A stretch of DNA of 5,936 nucleotides from an uncultured Bacilli bacterium (lineage in GTDB: Bacteria; Bacillota_I; Bacilli_A; RF39; UBA660): positions 1-5,936 of the forward strand of contig CANQMC010000074.1 of NCBI GenBank assembly GCA_947624855.1, read 5' to 3'. Both the position numbers and the translations under genes were made by a program. The notes under the pieces were generated by a model that was not told the DNA's origin, ran no database searches, and was given only the letters and a program-made list of their open reading frames with translations. Positions 1-4,593 of this stretch are shown here, piece after piece. The number at the start of each line of letters is the position of its first letter. The stretch's first letter is position 1.

Positions 1-62
<62 letters not shown>

Positions 63-63
63 A

Positions 64-85
64 AAGATTTTATATTTTAAATCTT
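64..85 (-). other. Local hairpin in the pre-16S leader
   Basis: A 7-bp inverted repeat (AAGATTT and AAATCTT, 64-70 and 79-85) with an 8-nt AT loop lies immediately upstream of the mature 16S 5' end. The stem is AT-rich and weak. It may help form or compete with the precursor processing stem that normally pairs the sequences flanking 16S, but the 3' partner is outside the window, so this role is inferred. Confidence 0.35.
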
Positions 86-130
86 ATATTTTAGTTTAAT
101 CTAAGCTACTCAAAATTGACTTTTTAACTT

Positions 131-145
131 AGTTTTCAAAGATCA
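131..145 (-). promoter_or_regulatory. boxA-like antitermination element in the rRNA leader
   Basis: On the minus strand the leader reads TGATCTTTGAAAACT, very close to the TGTTCTTTGAAAACT boxA region of Bacillus rrn leaders, where Nus factors assemble to let RNA polymerase transcribe rRNA without premature termination. It lies between the P2 promoter and the 16S start, as expected. A short GGC-AAC-GCC mini-hairpin (about 150-158) lies just upstream of it in the transcript. The assignment rests on sequence similarity recalled from Bacillus. Confidence 0.75.
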
Positions 146-178
146 TTTCGGCGTTGCCTTTTTGCATCGCGTAAAATT

Positions 179-207
179 AATATAACATTTTTGCGAGGCT
201 TTGTCAA
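179..207 (-). promoter_or_regulatory. rRNA promoter P2 (near-consensus sigma-A)
   Basis: Minus strand: -35 TTGACA (202-207, perfect consensus), a 17-bp spacer, and -10 TATATT (179-184) with TG one base upstream (extended -10). Transcription would start near position 172, giving about 110 nt of leader before 16S. This is the proximal of two tandem promoters, with A-tracts directly upstream. Confidence 0.88.
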
Positions 208-211
208 CAAC

Positions 212-260
212 TTTTTTACATTTTTTGCACTTTTTTTTAAGAGCTTTTTAGCCCTTTTTT
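212..260 (-). promoter_or_regulatory. A-tract series upstream of P2 (UP-element-like)
   Basis: On the minus strand five A-tracts of 5-8 bases (plus-strand T runs at 212-217, 221-226, 231-238, 245-249 and 255-260) lead into the P2 -35 box. Start-to-start distances are 9, 10, 14 and 10 bp, close to the helical repeat apart from one longer gap. Such arrays curve DNA and can bind the alpha-subunit C-terminal domain of RNA polymerase, raising promoter strength. The tract pattern is directly visible; the function is inferred from rRNA promoters in general. Confidence 0.6.
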
Positions 261-274
261 GTAAGTGCATTTGT

Positions 275-303
275 AATATATCAAATTGAATAAATAAAGT
301 CAA
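275..303 (-). promoter_or_regulatory. rRNA promoter P1 (near-consensus sigma-A, distal)
   Basis: Minus strand: -35 TTGACT (298-303), a 17-bp spacer, and -10 TATATT (275-280). It lies 96 bp upstream of P2 in the same orientation, the usual tandem arrangement of Bacillus rrn operons. Transcription would start near position 268 and read through P2 into the 16S gene. Confidence 0.82.
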
Positions 304-306
304 CAC

Positions 307-350
307 TTTTTTGCATTTTTTCGACATTTTTTGCATTTTTTCAATTTTTT
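307..350 (-). promoter_or_regulatory. Phased A6 tracts upstream of P1 (UP-element-like)
   Basis: Five exact A6 tracts on the minus strand (plus-strand T6 runs at 307-312, 316-321, 327-332, 336-341 and 345-350) are spaced 9, 11, 9 and 9 bp apart, which should give marked intrinsic curvature right behind the P1 -35 box. The rest of the gap to the preceding gene (351-409) is AT-rich without a recognisable gene or a strong terminator for ygaC. Confidence 0.65.
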
Positions 351-409
351 AACTTTATTTCTTGATATTTACAACTTATTATATGAAAAAAATATTATTC
401 TTATTACTA

Positions 410-943
410 TTATTTTATTAAATTTTGGTAAATGGAATAATATTTTTTTACGTCACCTTTAGCAAATGGACCTTCATTCTTTTTTTTCATTTCGATTAAT
501 TTACTAAGTTCACTTTTTATAATCATTTGTATTTCTTTAGAATAATTCATTAATTTACGATGATAATTATATTCATTATAATCTAATATTTTAAAACCAC
601 CATCGGGAAATACTCTTAAATCTAAATCATAATCAATATATTTAATAATATTATTATCTATTATATAAGGAGTAGCTATGTTACAATAATAAAATAAACC
701 ACATTCTTTTAATTGACCTATTACATTAAACCAATGTTTTTTATAAAAATAAAGAATAGCTGGTTCTTTAGCATGATAGCTTCGACCATCTGATTCAGTT
801 AATTTAGCACGATTATTAGCAACGATTAATTTTTCTTCATCAAAATACAAAACAATAGCTTCATCACATAGTTGATGGAGTCTTCCATTATGTTTATAGC
901 AATGAATTTGCAATTTATCTCCAATTTGGAGTTTATTATTCAT
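410..943 (-). CDS. ygaC: YgaC/NtdP family nucleoside tri-/diphosphatase (DUF402, UPF0374)
   Basis: This 177-residue protein is a full-length member of the DUF402 family that includes Bacillus YgaC and the S. aureus nucleoside tri-/diphosphatase Sa1684, cytoplasmic metal-dependent enzymes that hydrolyse nucleoside tri- and diphosphates. Visible hallmarks are HCYKHNGRLH (14-23), TESDGR (49-54), EPAI (60-63), HWFNVI (70-75), YYCNIATP (85-92), DYDLD (104-108), the D121/E124/HR129 region and GPFA (158-161). N88, D104, D106, D108, D121 and E124 match the family's metal ligands as I recall them. The residue at the recalled proton-donor Arg position (R26 in the S. aureus protein) is Gln24. The start at 943 has AGGCGATC three bases upstream, a near match to AGGTGATC. 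It has its own extended -10 promoter at 972-980 and lies directly upstream of the rRNA promoters with no strong terminator between. Family assignment is confident; activity is less certain because of Gln24. Confidence 0.92.
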   Translation of the reverse strand: MNNKLQIGDKLQIHCYKHNGRLHQLCDEAIVLYFDEEKLIVANNRAKLTESDGRSYHAKEPAILYFYKKHWFNVIGQLKECGLFYYCNIATPYIIDNNIIKYIDYDLDLRVFPDGGFKILDYNEYNYHRKLMNYSKEIQMIIKSELSKLIEMKKKNEGPFAKGDVKKYYSIYQNLIK

Positions 944-971
944 AGTGATCGCCTAACTTTCGTACTTAATT

Positions 972-980
972 ATTATAACA
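972..980 (-). promoter_or_regulatory. Extended -10 promoter for ygaC
   Basis: Minus strand TGTTATAAT: a perfect TATAAT (972-977) with TG one base upstream. At 17-bp spacing the -35 position (995-1000) reads TTTTTA, a poor match, so the TG motif would have to compensate. Predicted transcription starts near 965, giving a leader of about 22 nt. Confidence 0.6.
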
Positions 981-1005
981 TGTCTTAAATAAAATAAAAA
1001 GACAT
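980..1005 (-). terminator. Weak hairpin between the protease gene and ygaC
   Basis: A 7-bp inverted repeat, ATGTCTT (980-986) and AAGACAT (999-1005), with a 12-nt AT loop, begins 4 bases past the stop codon of the S41 protease gene. On the minus strand it is followed by GTTATAATAATT rather than a clean U run, so termination would be weak; on the plus strand the tail is more T-rich, but no plus-strand gene ends here. Its base touches the TG of the ygaC extended -10. Confidence 0.35.
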
Positions 1006-1009
1006 TTTA

Positions 1010-2197
1010 TTATTTTAAAATATCTTTAGCTTTTTGTAATTGATTATCAATAACTACTATTTCATTAGTTTCATTATTTTCTACTTCTTCATTTTGAACA
1101 GCATAATCAGGTTTAAGGCCTACACCATCTATACATTTTCCATTTGGAGTTAACCAATAAGCAGATGTATATTTAACCATGCCACCTGTATCTAAAGTTT
1201 TAGTTTCTTGAACTTTGCCTTTACCAAATGAAGTTTCCCCTACTAAAATAGCTCCATAATTGTCTTTTAAAGCCGCGGCTAATATTTCAGAGGCCGAAGC
1301 AGTATTTTCATTTATTAATATTACTATTTTACAATCTTGATGTTCTCTAGTTTCATCTTTATATACAATATTTTCATCTTTATAATTTAAAGTAAAAATA
1401 GTTTTGCCTTTTTCTAAAAATAGATTAGCTACTTTTGTAGCTGCATCTAAATAACCACCTGTATTATCTCGAACATCAATTATTAAATTAGTCATTCCTT
1501 GTTCTTTTAATTTATTTAAAGCTTTACTCATTTGGATATCTAAAGTGCCTGAAAAAGTACTAATATAGATATAACCAGTTTTATCATCCATCATATTATA
1601 TTCAATACTTGGCGATATTATTTTTTCATTTTTTAAAGTTACAGTGACTTCTTCTTCGCCTCGTTTTAATTTTAAGGTGAAAGTATTTTTATCTTTTTTA
1701 ATTTTATTTACAATTTCATCAGCATTTAAATTACTTAAGTCTTCATTGTTGTAACCAATTATTATGTCACCTACTTTAATACCCGCTTTACTGGCAGGAC
1801 TATCATCAAAAACTTCACTAATTGTCTTATCAGAATTATTAATAGTAACTCCTATACCCTTATATTCACCCGCTAGTTCTGTTAATAAATCTTCAGTTGT
1901 TTCATTATCTAAATAAGTTGTATAATCATCTCCTAAATAATTCATCATGGCACTTATAGCGCTCTCTAAAAGTTTATCTTTATCAACATCTTGATAATAA
2001 TCAGATGTTATTTTAGCATAAACTTCTAAAAATTCATTTAAATTTTCATCTTTAGCTAAATCACCATAAGTTACTTTACTACTTAAACGATTATTGTTAT
2101 ATACAATAACACCACTTGTTATCGCAGATATTATACTCGTTATTACAACAGTTAATAAAACAAACATTAAATTAAAACCATTAAATTTTTTTGCCAT
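1010..2197 (-). CDS. S41 family C-terminal processing peptidase (CtpA/CtpB-like), membrane-anchored
   Basis: This 395-residue serine protease of the Tsp/Prc/CtpA family cleaves envelope proteins from their C-termini or at internal sites. Residues 8-33 form a signal anchor, so the rest lies outside the membrane. An N-terminal helical region (45-100, ending in GDDYTTYLD) leads to a PDZ domain (about 105-190, starting near GIGVTI), which recognises substrate C-termini. The peptidase core (about 195-367) holds the Ser-Lys pair: Ser301 in TASASEI and Lys326 in FGKGKVQ, 25 residues apart as in E. coli Tsp and Bacillus CtpB, with Gln330 four residues on. DVRDNTGG (241-248) and GVGLKPD (358-364) are also family-typical. 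All catalytic residues are present. There is no C-terminal peptidoglycan-binding domain, only a short acidic tail. GAGGTG five bases upstream supports the start. It has its own promoter (2225-2253). Substrate unknown; a sporulation role like that of CtpB cannot be assumed. Confidence 0.95.
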   Translation of the reverse strand: MAKKFNGFNLMFVLLTVVITSIISAITSGVIVYNNNRLSSKVTYGDLAKDENLNEFLEVYAKITSDYYQDVDKDKLLESAISAMMNYLGDDYTTYLDNETTEDLLTELAGEYKGIGVTINNSDKTISEVFDDSPASKAGIKVGDIIIGYNNEDLSNLNADEIVNKIKKDKNTFTLKLKRGEEEVTVTLKNEKIISPSIEYNMMDDKTGYIYISTFSGTLDIQMSKALNKLKEQGMTNLIIDVRDNTGGYLDAATKVANLFLEKGKTIFTLNYKDENIVYKDETREHQDCKIVILINENTASASEILAAALKDNYGAILVGETSFGKGKVQETKTLDTGGMVKYTSAYWLTPNGKCIDGVGLKPDYAVQNEEVENNETNEIVVIDNQLQKAKDILK

Positions 2198-2224
2198 TTG
2201 TTCACCTCAATTATACTATATGTA

Positions 2225-2253
2225 ATCATATCACATTTAAGTTTAAAGTTAAA
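2225..2253 (-). promoter_or_regulatory. Promoter for the S41 protease gene
   Basis: Minus strand: -35 TTTAAC (2248-2253), 17-bp spacer, -10 TATGAT (2225-2230) with TG one base upstream (extended -10). Transcription would start near 2218, leaving about 20 nt of leader that carries the GAGGTG ribosome site. A second TATAAT (about 2211-2216) lies closer to the gene but has no good -35. Confidence 0.5.
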
Positions 2254-2323
2254 GGATATTTTTCTTTTTTATATTAAAATTATATAATACAAACATTTGA
2301 TTGTCAAGAAAAAAGATATTGAG

Positions 2324-2349
2324 AAAAAGAAAAAATGGCCTTAGCCATT
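2324..2349 (-). terminator. Rho-independent terminator of the anchored exodomain protein gene
   Basis: On the minus strand AATGGC-TAAG-GCCATT (stem arms 2344-2349 and 2334-2339) is followed by TTTT, C, TTTTT. The 6-bp stem has three G-C pairs and a 4-nt loop. Its first arm overlaps the last two bases to be read past the TAA start, so stop codon (2348-2350) and terminator share bases. It separates this gene from the protease gene downstream. Confidence 0.8.
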
Positions 2350-2893
2350 ATCCTACTGCATTTTCTTTATATGCAAGTTCAGTTTTAATATCTTCAATAT
2401 TGGTTAATACTTTTTCAATCTTATTATTTTTTACTTTTATTAAAGTAAAATCCCCTACTTTTAAACTATCTAAATCTTTAGATGTATTATAGTTATCTTT
2501 ATCATAGTATTTAGCATTTAAAGCATTATTTAAATCCGCAGTATAAACTTTTAAAGCTTTTTCATTACGAGCATAATTGCTAGCAAAACCACTGTAATAT
2601 GGAGCATTTAGATCTTCACTGTTATATATTATTACATAATATTCTTCTTCAGGTTTTGATAACATTGAACCTATAATAGTTTTAGAATAATCAATTGTAC
2701 CAGGAGTGGTAACTTGATATTTATCTTCTTCTTTAAACATATCTTTAGTTACAAATAATCTTGTACAGAAATATACTACTAAAACTATAATAATAACTAT
2801 AATTAAAATTCGAACAAATTTAAACATTTCTTCTTGTTCTTCACTGTGATAGGTTGGTCTTTTTATTCTTTTTTGTTTCATTTTTTTTGTCAT
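2348..2893 (-). CDS. Single-pass membrane protein with thioredoxin-like exodomain lacking CxxC (uncharacterised)
   Basis: This 181-residue protein has a strongly basic N-terminus (residues 1-13), a transmembrane helix at about 24-47, and an outside domain from about 50 to the end, oriented N-in/C-out by the positive-inside rule. I do not recognise a named family. The exodomain pattern suggests a thioredoxin-like fold: a strand YYVIIYNSED (85-94), a helix around 99-112, a strand LKVYTADL (114-121), then GDFTLIKVKNNKIEKVL (147-163), resembling the thioredoxin 'PTLIxFKNGK' strand pair, and a closing helix. The CxxC site is replaced around NAPYY (96-100), the usual cis-Pro before Thr is Phe149, and the only cysteine is C43 in the membrane segment, so dithiol redox activity is not expected. 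AGGTGA six bases upstream supports the start. Promoter at 2912-2940, terminator at 2324-2349: monocistronic. The fold is inferred from pattern only. Confidence 0.8.
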   Translation of the reverse strand: MTKKMKQKRIKRPTYHSEEQEEMFKFVRILIIVIIIVLVVYFCTRLFVTKDMFKEEDKYQVTTPGTIDYSKTIIGSMLSKPEEEYYVIIYNSEDLNAPYYSGFASNYARNEKALKVYTADLNNALNAKYYDKDNYNTSKDLDSLKVGDFTLIKVKNNKIEKVLTNIEDIKTELAYKENAVG

Positions 2894-2911
2894 TTAACTT
2901 CACCTGTTTAA

Positions 2912-2940
2912 ATTATAACAAGAAAAAAAGAAGAAAGCAA
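2912..2940 (-). promoter_or_regulatory. Promoter for the anchored exodomain protein gene
   Basis: Minus strand: -35 TTGCTT (2935-2940), 17-bp spacer, -10 TATAAT (2912-2917) preceded by TGT, making a full extended -10 (TGTTATAAT). The predicted start near 2905 leaves only about 12 nt before the ATG, enough for the AGGTGA site. The -35 lies inside the loop of the upstream gene's terminator. Confidence 0.7.
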
Positions 2941-2949
2941 CTCTTCTTT
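2923..2949 (-). terminator. Terminator of the lipoprotein gene, overlapping the next promoter
   Basis: On the minus strand AAAGAAGA-GTTGCTT-TCTTCTTT (arms 2942-2949 and 2927-2934, loop 2935-2941) continues into TTTT (2923-2926). The 8-bp stem has only two G-C pairs, so it is weak but well formed, and it starts ten bases past the lipoprotein stop codon. The same bases contain the -35 box and spacer of the following gene. Confidence 0.6.
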
Positions 2950-2958
2950 AATATTTTT

Positions 2959-4146
2959 TTATTTAGTTGCGGCAACAGAAGTAGTATTACCTAATGATTC
3001 GGCGATAGTTACCATTTCTTCAGTTGATAAATCATTACTTGTTAAATAATAGGAAACATTAGCATCAGTCCAATATAAGGAATTAGCACTTTTAGCAGCA
3101 ATAGTACCACTTAACATTATAGGATCACCATAAACAGGTACTACTTCAAATTCTTTAGCTACAGTAGCTGCTTCTTCAATTAAAACAAAGTTTTTATCAC
3201 CAGCAAAAGTTAAAATAACTCTATTTCCTTCATCGGTATTTATTTTATCACTGTTGGATAAATAAGTTTCACTTGGTATATATAAGGGATAAATAACAGA
3301 ATCTAAGATGTTACTTGTAGTACTATCACACTCTTCATTGGTACAATTAGATTTATCGATATTGGAATCATTTGGATTAGTATTTTCAGTGTTGGAATCA
3401 TTATTTATATCAGTACTAGAATTATTTGGTTCTGGAGTAGAATTATTTGATTCATTATTAGATTCAGTATTATTATTTTCATTTATAGTACCATTAGTTT
3501 TATCATTGTTTTCTTCTTCAGCATTAATATCTATTAAATTTTCTAAAGCAAAATCTTCTTCTTTTAATTTAGATTTTAAATCAATAGAGTTAAATGTTAC
3601 TTTTATTATTATTGTATTATTACTATCATATACTTCTACTTTTTCTAAATTCATATCTTTATCATAATAAATTTTTTGATATGTTAAATCAGAATTATTA
3701 GGATAATTAACTTTAGTTTTTAGAATATAATTTTTATCTTGATCAGTTAATTCCTTGTTTTCGTCATTTTTAATATCTTTTAATAATGAAGATAAAATAT
3801 AGGATTGACTACTGTTATCAGGCCATTCACTTTGAAATTTAAAACTTTTATTTAAACTTGGGGTGACAACATATACTCCATCTTTATTTTTTAAGATTAT
3901 TTGTTCATGATTATTGGTTTGATTAACTAATGTTACTTTATAATAATCATCTTTTAAATAATTTGCTTCTAAACTATAAGTATATGTTTCTTCATTACTT
4001 AATAATTCCATATTTCCTTTTAAAGTATAGGATTTAGAATTATTAACATTTTTTTCAAATTTAGATATTAAATCATCTGGGCTCTTTTTACCACATCCAG
4101 TTAATATCAACATAAGACTTAATGTTAATATAGCTAATTTTTTCAT
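2959..4146 (-). CDS. Lipoprotein: LolA/YdcC-like domain, Asn-rich linker, DUF4367-like domain
   Basis: This 395-residue surface lipoprotein has a signal peptide with lipobox LTGC, the lipidated cysteine being Cys18. Residues about 22-205 form an N-terminal domain like the LolA-fold lipoproteins of Gram-positives (Bacillus YdcC, clostridial GerS); the stretch DGVYVVTPSLNKSFKFQSEW (89-108) followed by NSSQSY is characteristic. A low-complexity linker (about 207-280; 22 Asn among residues 211-270) contains a lone Cys pair, C268 and C273. The C-terminal domain (about 281-388) begins YPLYIPSETYL and ends with SLYWTDANVSYYLTS and an EEMVTIAESL helix, resembling DUF4367. YdcC/GerS relatives are tied to sporulation and germination, but nothing here shows sporulation, so the role in this cell is unknown. 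Start at 4146 is supported by AAGGAAG about seven bases upstream. Divergent from the DUF378 gene, with a 133-bp shared intergenic region. Confidence 0.88.
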   Translation of the reverse strand: MKKLAILTLSLMLILTGCGKKSPDDLISKFEKNVNNSKSYTLKGNMELLSNEETYTYSLEANYLKDDYYKVTLVNQTNNHEQIILKNKDGVYVVTPSLNKSFKFQSEWPDNSSQSYILSSLLKDIKNDENKELTDQDKNYILKTKVNYPNNSDLTYQKIYYDKDMNLEKVEVYDSNNTIIIKVTFNSIDLKSKLKEEDFALENLIDINAEEENNDKTNGTINENNNTESNNESNNSTPEPNNSSTDINNDSNTENTNPNDSNIDKSNCTNEECDSTTSNILDSVIYPLYIPSETYLSNSDKINTDEGNRVILTFAGDKNFVLIEEAATVAKEFEVVPVYGDPIMLSGTIAAKSANSLYWTDANVSYYLTSNDLSTEEMVTIAESLGNTTSVAATK

Positions 4147-4165
4147 TTTCCACTTCCTTCTAATT

Positions 4166-4183
4166 AACTATATTTTTATAGTT
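4166..4183. repeat. Perfect 18-bp inverted repeat in the lipoprotein leader/promoter
   Basis: AACTATA-TTTT-TATAGTT on the plus strand (arms 4166-4172 and 4177-4183): a perfect 7-bp dyad with a 4-base AT spacer. It overlaps the putative -10 and start region of the lipoprotein gene, so it could be an operator or a weak leader hairpin. In DNA this AT-rich, chance is a real alternative. Confidence 0.4.
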
Positions 4184-4203
4184 TTAAAATATGCACATTT
4201 AAA
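4175..4203 (-). promoter_or_regulatory. Possible promoter for the lipoprotein gene
   Basis: Minus strand: TTTAAA (4198-4203), 17-bp spacer, TATAAA (4175-4180), giving a start near 4168 and a leader of about 20 nt. Both boxes match the consensus only partly and the region is AT-rich, so this is a best guess for the 133-bp divergent region. An imperfect 14-bp palindrome (4187-4200) lies inside the spacer and -35. Confidence 0.35.
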
Positions 4204-4242
4204 AAAACATTTTTACTTAAATAATTAGAGGTATAAATTTTT

Positions 4243-4248
4243 TATAAT
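4243..4248 (+). promoter_or_regulatory. Possible -10 box for the DUF378 gene
   Basis: A perfect TATAAT lies 31 bases ahead of the plus-strand ATG at 4280, which would give a leader of about 25 nt. No convincing -35 or TG extension is seen at the right distance, so the call rests on the -10 and its position. It fires away from the lipoprotein promoter in the same gap. Confidence 0.35.
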
Positions 4249-4279
4249 AGGATAAAATAATAGCAAAGGGTGTGATTAA

Positions 4280-4486
4280 ATGGAAACATTACAAAAAATA
4301 GCATTAATTTTTACAATTATTGGAGCTATAAACTGGGGATTAATTGGTTTTTTTGATTTTAATTTAGTTGCTAGTTTATTTAAAGACTCTAATGTAATTG
4401 AAAGAATTATTTATGCAATTGTAGGTGTTTGTGGAATAATAAATATATTCTTATTATTTTCCCATATAGAAAGAGACCCTAAATAG
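4280..4486 (+). CDS. DUF378 family small membrane protein (YuzA-like)
   Basis: This 68-residue protein has two transmembrane helices (about 4-25 and 42-62) with the family signature GAINWGL (15-21) followed by a GFFDFNLVASLF segment. This matches DUF378 proteins such as Bacillus YuzA, which are around this length and have no established biochemical role. The start has an unusually long Shine-Dalgarno match: AAGGGTGTGAT (4266-4276) agrees with AAGGAGGTGAT at 9 of 11 bases. It is the only plus-strand gene here, divergent from the lipoprotein gene. Its TAG stop at 4484-4486 directly abuts the apparent end of an insertion sequence, so any native terminator has been separated from it, though the coding region looks complete. 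Confidence 0.9.
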   Translation: METLQKIALIFTIIGAINWGLIGFFDFNLVASLFKDSNVIERIIYAIVGVCGIINIFLLFSHIERDPK

Positions 4487-4513
4487 GAGACTGCTGAAAA
4501 AGTAGTTAAAATT

Positions 4514-4556
4514 AAAACTGATATTTAGAATTTAATTTCTAGTTATCAGTTTTTTT
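4514..4556. terminator. Bidirectional terminator hairpin at the IS end
   Basis: AAAACTGATA (4514-4523) pairs with TATCAGTTTT (4544-4553); after a 2-by-2 internal loop, TAGAA (4526-4530) pairs with TTCTA (4537-4541) around a 6-nt loop. Seven T's (4550-4556) follow on the plus strand, and TTTTAATTTT follows on the minus strand. It can therefore end DUF378 transcription from the left and transposase transcription from the right, as insertion sequences often insulate themselves. Confidence 0.75.
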
Positions 4557-4593
4557 ATGATTTTATAAAAAAGTTGCAAATATAGTTTATTAT

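Noticed and set aside
136..336. 66-residue Lys-rich reading frame on the minus strand
   Set aside because: It covers both rRNA promoters and the A-tracts; the Lys-rich composition is just translated poly-A, with no ribosome site or domain.
307..350. Short regularly spaced T6/GCA units that could suggest a repeat array
   Set aside because: Units are only 9-11 bp, lack distinct spacers and sit behind a promoter; they are better explained as phased A-tracts than as a CRISPR or satellite.
2301..2492. 63-residue plus-strand reading frame
   Set aside because: Antisense to the terminator and 3' end of the anchored exodomain protein gene; no ribosome site and no recognisable content.
3308..3667. 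119-residue Leu/Ser-rich plus-strand reading frame
   Set aside because: Complement of the Asn/Ser/Asp-rich linker of the lipoprotein, which yields Leu/Val/Ser codons; no start signals.
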